NCBI RefSeq assembly: GCF_001466725.1
Contig: NZ_CP013650.1
Coordinates: forward strand, 3,844,001 to 3,908,000
Direction: 5' to 3'
DNA length: 64,000 nucleotides
Origin: Lacimicrobium alkaliphilum
Lineage (GTDB): Bacteria; Pseudomonadota; Gammaproteobacteria; Enterobacterales; Alteromonadaceae
Shown: positions 58,360 through 64,000 of the stretch, one piece after another
How the letters are laid out: every line of letters begins with the position of its first letter
Numbering within the stretch: position 1 is the stretch's first letter
Program-made: the position numbers and the translations under genes
The notes under the pieces: model-generated
Told to the model about the DNA's origin: nothing
Seen by the model: only the letters and a program-made list of their open reading frames with translations
The model's database searches: none

Positions 58360-59376
58360 TTAATCCTCATTACATATCTGAAGCGCCAGCTCTGTCAGCG
58401 GCTCGATCAGACTGGCCATTTCCATCGCTTTATCACTGGAGGCACTGCCTTGCTGGGCTCGCTGCTTAACACCAAGCAAAATAGCGATAAGACGGAAGAA
58501 GCTGAATACAAGATAGAAATTCCAGTTGGGTATACCTGCGATCCCCATCATCTGACAATACTGCTCAACATATTCCTGTTCAGTCGGTATCATCAACGCT
58601 CCGCGGTCCAGTCCCCCCAGCCCCGGCATTATTTGATTATGCGGCATACGCAACTGCATACATTGATAGGCAAGGTCAGCATAAGGGTGACCCAGTGTGG
58701 ACAGCTCCCAATCCACCAAGGCCAGAACCCGGGGACGCTCTATGTCAAACATCATATTGTCTAACCGGAAGTCGCCATGTACCAGACTGGTCTTACCATC
58801 ATCTTCAGGCATATTCGCTGACAGCCAGACTATCAGTGCTTCCATGCCCGGATGAGGTTCACCGGCCGACGCGTAATATTGCTTGCTCCAGCGACTAATC
58901 TGCCGCTGGTAGTAATTGCCGGGCTTGCCGAAATCTGCCAGCCCGCAGGCGTCAGGGTCCACCTTGTGTAATGCCGTCAGGACTCTGAGCATCTCCCGAT
59001 AGATGTCGCCACGCTGTAGTGGTTTGATGTCAGGAAGTGCCGGATCCCACATCACCCTGCCCTGAATATATTCCATTACATAGAAGGCCGTGCCGATCAC
59101 CGTTTCGTCTGCGCAATAGTGCAGGGGCCGGGCAACCGGCACATCTGTGTGTTGCAGGGCCTGCATCACCCTGAATTCTCTGTCGATAGCATGTGCAGAT
59201 TTAAGCAACGGACCAGAGGGTTTGCGCCGCAACACATAACGCCGGTTACCCGCATGCAGAAGATAGGTTGGATTAGATTGCCCACCATTAAACTTTTCTG
59301 CCGAAGTCAGCTCACGGAATCCGTCAATTTTTCCGCTCAAATATAAGCAAAGTGATGACAGGTTAAAATCACTCAT
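58360..59376 (-). CDS. APH-type phosphotransferase, ACAD10/11 kinase-like
   Basis: A 338-residue kinase of the aminoglycoside phosphotransferase fold. Motifs: FNGGQSNPTYLLHAGNRRYV and LRRKP (Lys-type nucleotide loop), catalytic LVHGDFRLDNMMFD, metal-binding LALVDWELSTLGHPYADLAY. This is the kind that phosphorylates 4-hydroxyacyl-CoA in the lva pathway (LvaA) and as the N-terminal domain of ACAD10/11. The frame extends to 59478, but ATG 59376 overlaps the dehydrogenase stop by 8 nt and gives the normal N-terminus. Co-translation with the dehydrogenase suits a two-step reaction. SDR follows after 3 nt. Confidence 0.9.
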   Translation of the reverse strand: MSDFNLSSLCLYLSGKIDGFRELTSAEKFNGGQSNPTYLLHAGNRRYVLRRKPSGPLLKSAHAIDREFRVMQALQHTDVPVARPLHYCADETVIGTAFYVMEYIQGRVMWDPALPDIKPLQRGDIYREMLRVLTALHKVDPDACGLADFGKPGNYYQRQISRWSKQYYASAGEPHPGMEALIVWLSANMPEDDGKTSLVHGDFRLDNMMFDIERPRVLALVDWELSTLGHPYADLAYQCMQLRMPHNQIMPGLGGLDRGALMIPTEQEYVEQYCQMMGIAGIPNWNFYLVFSFFRLIAILLGVKQRAQQGSASSDKAMEMASLIEPLTELALQICNED

Positions 59377-60610
59377 CCTTACCCCCACTGACTGAGGCAT
59401 ATGCCTTGATGATCTGCTTACCCAGCGCCATTTGATGTACCTGATCCGGACCATCTGCCTGGCGACACCAGCGCGCATAATTGAACGCCTCTGCCATAAA
59501 ATAGTCTTCGGTTAATCCTCCGGCACCATGCAATTGCATGCAGCGGTCGATGATATTCTGCGTCATCAGTGGAATACTGATTTTACATGCGGCTATCAGG
59601 TCCCGGGCCGCCTGCGGCCCGACTTCGTCCATTTTGGCGCTACATTGCAGCACCAACTGTCGCATCATCTGAATCTCAGCAAAGGATTTAGCAATATCTT
59701 CCCGTACAGATTGATGCTGGCTGAGTTTTCTGCCAAAAGTTGTGCGCTGTGTTGAGCGCTGACAACTCTGTTCCAGCGCCCGCTGCGCCAGACCAATCAA
59801 ACGCATACAATGATGTATACGTCCAGGCCCCAGTCGTCCCTGTGCAATCTCAAAACCCCGGCCTTCGCCCAGCAGAATATTTCCGATAGGCACTTTTACA
59901 TCAGTAAACTCCAGCTCTGCGTGACCAACAGGCGCGTCGTCATATCCCAGAGTAGTCAGTGGCCTGACAATACGTATTCCCGGTGTGTCTTTCGGCACCA
60001 GCACCTGCGTTTGCTGCTTGTGTTTATCCGGATGCCCGGCATCCGTCTTACCCATAACGATAAAAAGTCGGGTCAGCTCATACATGGCACCGGTAATAAA
60101 CCACTTGCGCCCGTTTAAAATAAGCTGATCGCCCTTTCTTTGTATACTCAGTTCAATATTGGTTGCATCACTGGATGCAACCTGGGGTTCGGTCATGGCA
60201 TAGGATGAACGGATTTCTCCCGCCAGCAGCGGCGTTAACCAGTTATGTTGCTGGTGCTGATTCGCGTATTTCATCAGCACCTCCATATTCCCTGTATCAG
60301 GCGCATTGCAATTAAATATCTCTGAAGCCCAGGTTACACGCCCCATGATTTCTACCAGAGGCGCATAGTCAAAGTTACTCAATCCCCCGATATCACTGTA
60401 CTCAGCATGTCTATCTGAAATAAACAGATTCCATAACCCTTGTGCTTTCGCCTTTTCTTTAAGCTCTGCCATCAAAGGCAGCACGGCAAAACGGTTACCG
60501 GCACTGTTCAGCTGATGACGGTATAGCTGCTCATTCGGATATACATACTGATCCATAAAATCCTGCAGTTTGACCTGCAAATTAAGGGATTTTTCGCTGA
60601 AAGTATTCAT
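59369..60610 (-). CDS. Acyl-CoA dehydrogenase, ACAD10/11 type
   Basis: A 413-residue ACAD. Landmarks: FNCNAPDTGNMEVLMKYANQ, SYAMTEPQVASSDATNIELS, LNGRKWFITGA, RLGPGRIHHCMRLIGLAQRA, RTTFGRKLSQHQSVREDIAK, LHGAGGLTEDYFMAEAFNYA. The usual YEGT active-site loop is replaced by RQADGPDQVHQ, the ADGPD signature I associate with ACAD10/11-type enzymes, which act on 4-phosphoacyl-CoA. ATG 60610 was chosen over the frame start (60679), which would overlap the upstream phosphatase gene. The kinase gene overlaps its stop. Confidence 0.92.
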   Translation of the reverse strand: MNTFSEKSLNLQVKLQDFMDQYVYPNEQLYRHQLNSAGNRFAVLPLMAELKEKAKAQGLWNLFISDRHAEYSDIGGLSNFDYAPLVEIMGRVTWASEIFNCNAPDTGNMEVLMKYANQHQQHNWLTPLLAGEIRSSYAMTEPQVASSDATNIELSIQRKGDQLILNGRKWFITGAMYELTRLFIVMGKTDAGHPDKHKQQTQVLVPKDTPGIRIVRPLTTLGYDDAPVGHAELEFTDVKVPIGNILLGEGRGFEIAQGRLGPGRIHHCMRLIGLAQRALEQSCQRSTQRTTFGRKLSQHQSVREDIAKSFAEIQMMRQLVLQCSAKMDEVGPQAARDLIAACKISIPLMTQNIIDRCMQLHGAGGLTEDYFMAEAFNYARWCRQADGPDQVHQMALGKQIIKAYASVSGGKDE

Positions 60611-60623
60611 TGTTCTGGCCTGC

Positions 60624-61295
60624 TTACGAGTAGGTAATAAAAGACTGCTTGTCGGAACTGAGCAGATGACTGAGATCATTGAAACCGGTCAGAGAAAAGT
60701 CTTTGCCGTTGTATAAAAACGAGCTCACCGCAGAGTTCTTAATTTGCAACGACAGCTCGATAATCTGCTCTGATTTGATACCAAGAAGCGAACCAATTAT
60801 GGTCGCGATAACACCACCAGAGCTGACGATCACCAACTGTTTATTCCGCTTTCCACACAGCTGATAAAAGCTCTCCATGACGCGCTTATTGAAACTGTCC
60901 CAGCTATCAGAGCCATCGGTCTCAATGATCCCCTGCGACCAAAAATGCAGGGCTTTTTTCATGTTGTAATAGTAATCTCTGCGAGGCTGGTCAGTGGCGT
61001 GCCAGTCAGCAGAGAATGCCTGTCTGAAAGGGACTAAAAGGCCCTCGAAACTATACTCATTAAGACTGTTAACAGCCTCGGGGTCGGCGTCTTGCGCCAA
61101 ACCCTGCAGCATTCCGCTGGCCGTTTGGTGATGACGCCGCATATTGCCGGTAACCATATGGTCAAAGCGGATACCAAGTTGCTGCCAATGCTCACCAAGC
61201 CAGATGGATTGTTGCTCGCCCAGGGCACTGAGCTGATCATAATTGTCGGCACCAAATGAGGCCTGACCATGGCGGACTAAGGTAATAACAGACAT
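60624..61295 (-). CDS. Histidine phosphatase family protein, altered second His
   Basis: A 223-residue phosphoglycerate-mutase-fold protein. The catalytic motif VRHGQASFGADNYDQLSALG and the supporting VTGNMRRHHQTA and NEYSF (Glu) are present. The second conserved His, normally in SHGG, is Ser here (IVSSGGVIATIIGSLLG). Such a change weakens the phosphate pocket but occurs in a subfamily near acyl-CoA genes. It lies between thiolase and dehydrogenase with gaps of 9 and 13 nt. It could act on phosphorylated pathway intermediates (inference). Confidence 0.85.
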   Translation of the reverse strand: MSVITLVRHGQASFGADNYDQLSALGEQQSIWLGEHWQQLGIRFDHMVTGNMRRHHQTASGMLQGLAQDADPEAVNSLNEYSFEGLLVPFRQAFSADWHATDQPRRDYYYNMKKALHFWSQGIIETDGSDSWDSFNKRVMESFYQLCGKRNKQLVIVSSGGVIATIIGSLLGIKSEQIIELSLQIKNSAVSSFLYNGKDFSLTGFNDLSHLLSSDKQSFITYS

Positions 61296-61304
61296 GCAGG
61301 CCCC

Positions 61305-62507
61305 CTATACGCGCTCTATCATCAGTGCGGTTCCGGTGCCCGCGGCGCCACTCGCGGCAACAATGCCGGTTTTAAGGTTTCGTCTTTCCAGTTCATCCAG
61401 CAGGGTACCCGCCATCATTGCGCCGGTTGCGCCCAATGGGTGACCAAGGGCAATGCAACCTCCATTGACATTCAGCTTGCTGTCATCAATTTCAAGCTCT
61501 TGTTTACAGCGCAATATCGTTGCGCCAAAGGCCTCGTGAATCTCAAACAGATCGATATCGTCACTGGTCAGTCCCTGCTCAGCCATTAACGCCCGGGTAG
61601 CGGCGACACACCCCCCCACCACCATGCGCGTATCATCATTGACATTCTTCATCGCCACAATTCTGGCTCTGGGCTGCTGACTCAGCTGTTTTGCTGCTGC
61701 CTGTGAACCTATCAACAGAACTGCAGCACCGTCAGCCATGGCAGGAGAATTACCGGCGGTGTGTACATGTGTCATCTGCTCTAATTGGGGGAACGCCTGC
61801 AACATCATCTGATCAACACCCTTGGCGCCCATATCGGCAAAGGCCAAAGACATTTTCGCCAGCGATTCGGCACTGGTCTTTTCTCTTATAAGCTTGTCCT
61901 GTGTGACCTCACAGCCTTTGACCGGATTAGTAACAGGGACAACGGATTTAAAGTAACCCTGCTCCCTGGCATGTGCTGCCCGCTGTTGGCTGAGCAAGGC
62001 CACCGCATCCACTTCTTGCCGGCTGTAGCCGTGCAGCGAAGCGATTAAATCAGCGCCACTGCCCATCATAAACATGCCCATTCTGGCGGCCAGCTTGGCA
62101 TCCATAAAAGGCCTGGGCTTATCCGATAACATCGCCACTCTGGACATCATTTCCACCCCGCCAGCGACGACCAGTTGATCCATTCCGCACATGACTTTCA
62201 TGGCGGCCATATTGATCGCGTCAATTCCTGAAGAGCAATAGCGGTTAACAGTGATGCCCGGTATGCTGCCCGGCCAGCCGGCATACAGAGTAGAGGTTTT
62301 GGCAATATTGGCCGCCTGCTCTCCGGCCTGTGTTGCACAGCCAAGAATCACATCCCCGACCAGCTCTGGATCAAGCTGGGTGCGGTTTTGCAGAGCGGTA
62401 TACAAGGTGCCAAGCAGGTCATAGGGCATTAAATCATGCAGTTCCCCCTCTTCACGGGCTTTGGTGCGGGGTGTTCTGATCGCGTCGTAAATATAGGCTT
62501 GGGTCAT
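61305..62507 (-). CDS. Thiolase (acetyl-CoA acyltransferase)
   Basis: A 400-residue thiolase that cleaves 3-ketoacyl-CoA. Nucleophile Cys in TVNRYCSSGIDAINMAAMKV, HEAFGAT, and NVNGGCIALGHPLGATGA are clear. At the C-terminus the base Cys normally found in a CxGG motif is Ser (GIVAASGAAGTGTALMIERV), while the GGA of the GHP loop is GGC. The acid-base Cys may have moved, or the enzyme belongs to a distinct clade. ATG lies 1 nt after the stop of the next upstream thiolase gene, so the two are coupled. Confidence 0.92.
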   Translation of the reverse strand: MTQAYIYDAIRTPRTKAREEGELHDLMPYDLLGTLYTALQNRTQLDPELVGDVILGCATQAGEQAANIAKTSTLYAGWPGSIPGITVNRYCSSGIDAINMAAMKVMCGMDQLVVAGGVEMMSRVAMLSDKPRPFMDAKLAARMGMFMMGSGADLIASLHGYSRQEVDAVALLSQQRAAHAREQGYFKSVVPVTNPVKGCEVTQDKLIREKTSAESLAKMSLAFADMGAKGVDQMMLQAFPQLEQMTHVHTAGNSPAMADGAAVLLIGSQAAAKQLSQQPRARIVAMKNVNDDTRMVVGGCVAATRALMAEQGLTSDDIDLFEIHEAFGATILRCKQELEIDDSKLNVNGGCIALGHPLGATGAMMAGTLLDELERRNLKTGIVAASGAAGTGTALMIERV

Positions 62508-62508
62508 A

Positions 62509-63735
62509 TCAGACTCCTAAAATAAAACTTGCACAGGTGGTGGCACTGCCACCGAGATTGAATGTTCCGAAATTTTTTGCCCCTTCAACCTGATAAGCAC
62601 CGGCTTCAGAGCGAACCTGCTTGTACGCATCCAGCATCATTCGTACACCAGTGGCACCGACCGGATGCCCGAGGCCAATCAGACCGCCGCTGGGGTTAAC
62701 AGGAAAGCTGCCCTGCCTCTCGATTGTCCCTTCTTCTATCGCCTGCCAGGATTGACCGGGTGCGGTCAGCCCCAAATGGTCAATCAGCATATATTCGGTC
62801 ATCGAGAAGCAATCATGCACTTCCATCCCATCAAGACTGTTGATATCAGCCAGTCCGGCACGGCTCAGGGCATCGGTGAAAGTGCCACGCACATAGGGAA
62901 AGATCAGTTCAGCCTCCCGGCTTTGCATAAGTTTGTGTTTTAGCAGCATAGGTGCACAGCGATGGCCCCAGCCCTTTATGTGAGGAAGGCTTTGCAGCGC
63001 TATCCCCCGTTGTTTTGCATAACGGGCGGCGTACGCCTCACTGGCCAGGAATAACACAGCAGCGCCGTCTGTAATCTGGCCACAGTCCTGCTTGCGTAAC
63101 GGCGCTTCCACAACCGGGTTGGCCTGTTCGTCCGCACTAAAACTATCGGGCCCGAAGCGCCAGTTGCGGGTTTGCGCATTTGGGTTTTGTCTGGCGTTGG
63201 CAAAGTTAATTTCGGCAATACGTCGCAGGTAACCAATATCAGTGTTATATCGTTGTTGATACTCTTCGAATAAGTCCGCAAACATGCGCGGCCAGGGATA
63301 GTTGCAGCCCAGTGTTTCTTTACCTCGCCAGGCAGCAGCGCCCAGATGCGCGGCGCCAGTGGCGCCGTCGACATTGCGCATCAGTTCAATGCCCATCACA
63401 CAGGCAAGCTGGTAGTGCCCTGACTCTATATCCCGCATCGCCGCCAGCAGCGCCATCGAACCAGAAGCACAGGCGGCTTCATGGCGTGAACTGGGAACAT
63501 GCTCCAAGGCTTTGTTAGCATGGCCAAAAAATCCCCCCAGATGAGCCTGCCCGGTAAACAGGGATGAAATAAAGTTACCGACATGGGCAACATCAATATC
63601 AGACGCATCAATGGCACTTGCACAGAGGGCCTGATTCAGGCTCTGCTCAAACAAATCATAAATATCTTTCTGTTGTCTTGCCCAGTTAACAGCAAAGTCA
63701 GTTTGTGCGCCGCCCAGTACATAGACCTTGGTCAT
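62509..63735 (-). CDS. SCP2-type thiolase / acetyl-CoA acetyltransferase
   Basis: A 408-residue thiolase of the SCP2/lipid-transfer group: nucleophile Cys in SRHEAACASGSMALLAAMRD, HDCF motif in GMEVHDCFSMTEYMLIDHLG, and NPSGGLIGLGHPVGATGVRM. SCP2-type enzymes often take branched or bulky 3-ketoacyl-CoA. The frame opens at GTG 63750, but ATG 63735 has GGAG at 9 nt. Two thiolases of different types side by side suggest that the pathway makes two different ketoacyl-CoA chain lengths. Confidence 0.92.
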   Translation of the reverse strand: MTKVYVLGGAQTDFAVNWARQQKDIYDLFEQSLNQALCASAIDASDIDVAHVGNFISSLFTGQAHLGGFFGHANKALEHVPSSRHEAACASGSMALLAAMRDIESGHYQLACVMGIELMRNVDGATGAAHLGAAAWRGKETLGCNYPWPRMFADLFEEYQQRYNTDIGYLRRIAEINFANARQNPNAQTRNWRFGPDSFSADEQANPVVEAPLRKQDCGQITDGAAVLFLASEAYAARYAKQRGIALQSLPHIKGWGHRCAPMLLKHKLMQSREAELIFPYVRGTFTDALSRAGLADINSLDGMEVHDCFSMTEYMLIDHLGLTAPGQSWQAIEEGTIERQGSFPVNPSGGLIGLGHPVGATGVRMMLDAYKQVRSEAGAYQVEGAKNFGTFNLGGSATTCASFILGV

Positions 63736-63767
63736 GGTGTAATACTCCACAAATAATAAAGATGGGA

Positions 63768-64000
63768 CTAAATCCTGATGGCATTGGCCATTGATTTGGC
63801 AATCAGGCGCCCCTGACTATCGAGTATCCTGCCGCTGGTCGCAAAAGTACGCCGACCTGCATGATCAACCTCACCAATGACCGTCAATTGCTGCTCAAAA
63901 TCCATAATGGCTTTTATAAATTTAGTGTTAAGGTCAATCATGGTGTAGCGCTCCTGATTATCCAGCAGTGTCAGCACAGAACAGCCCATTGCAGCATCCA
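63768..64000 (-). CDS. PaaI-type hotdog thioesterase, C-terminal part
   Basis: The last about 76 codons of a gene that runs off the right edge. In frame through the edge it reads DAAMGCSVLTLLDNQERYTM then IDLNTKFIKAIMDFEQQLTV. The AAMG helix and the IDLNxxF strand are typical of PaaI/hotdog acyl-CoA thioesterases, with VIGEVDHAGRRTFATSGRIL and DSQGRLIAKSMANA following. The ATG at 63989 is internal and not the start. It is probably the upstream member of the thiolase operon and could release acids from stalled CoA esters. Confidence 0.75.
   Translation of the reverse strand, partial: DAAMGCSVLTLLDNQERYTMIDLNTKFIKAIMDFEQQLTVIGEVDHAGRRTFATSGRILDSQGRLIAKSMANAIRI

Overview
The window looks like a chromosome segment from a marine-type gammaproteobacterium, most likely Alteromonadales (family Alteromonadaceae or close). 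The evidence is the gene order aroQ-accB-accC / prmA / dusB-fis / purH-purD, an RstAB-like system with MipA and DUF3019 genes, the epmB / efp / epmA block, two large c-di-GMP signalling proteins and a TonB-dependent receptor. The genus cannot be fixed from the sequence alone. No CRISPR array, rRNA or intact prophage was seen.

Layout. (1) 1-27,316 is mostly core genome: a membrane-anchored propeller/PAS/GGDEF/EAL sensor, type II dehydroquinase, biotin carboxyl carrier protein and biotin carboxylase, a periplasmic solute-binding protein, PrmA, DusB, Fis, PurH, PurD, a mipA-DUF3019-rstA-rstB operon with a candidate RstA box, a DUF3016 protein, small proteins (one behind a good sigma-28 promoter match), EF-P with both of its lysylation enzymes, Rep helicase, a GAF/GGDEF/degenerate-EAL protein, cytochrome c5 and tRNA-Arg(CCG). 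Two intergenic regions carry paired palindromes of a REP/BIME type. One of these lies in a 102-bp tandem duplication that includes the tails of both flanking genes. (2) About 27,317-34,600 is AT-rich accessory DNA: a decayed IS3-family element, a 5'-truncated reading frame, an Asp-rich lipoprotein, an orphan flagellar-ring-like cassette (unknown protein, FlgH-like lipoprotein, FlgT-like protein) and a LysR regulator. (3) About 34,580-47,255 is an efflux/envelope block: an ABC (MacAB/DevBCA-like) exporter operon with its own NodT-type outer-membrane channel and an LpxR-like lipid A deacylase, a cytochrome c'-like gene, and a TetR-MFP-RND operon. Three promoters (lysR, the ABC operon, the tetR-RND operon) share the same TTGACA box, spacing and palindromic operator, which points to one TetR regulon. 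(4) 47,459-64,000 is an acyl-CoA catabolic region: acetyl-CoA hydrolase/transferase, a double-HxlR regulator, acyl-CoA dehydrogenase, acyl-CoA ligase and TonB receptor on the plus strand. These face a minus-strand operon of thioesterase, two thiolases, histidine phosphatase, ACAD10/11-type dehydrogenase, APH-type kinase and SDR.

How the genes work together. The kinase, dehydrogenase, SDR and ligase of region 4 are the partners used for 4-hydroxyacyl-CoA degradation in the Pseudomonas lva pathway and in human ACAD10/11. The cluster may therefore degrade hydroxylated or keto acids, or lactone-like compounds, imported through the TonB receptor (inference). The RND pump of region 3 has no outer-membrane channel beside it, while the ABC operon supplies one; the shared operator suggests they are made together. 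The most novel-looking items are the orphan FlgH/FlgT cassette and the three-promoter TetR regulon.
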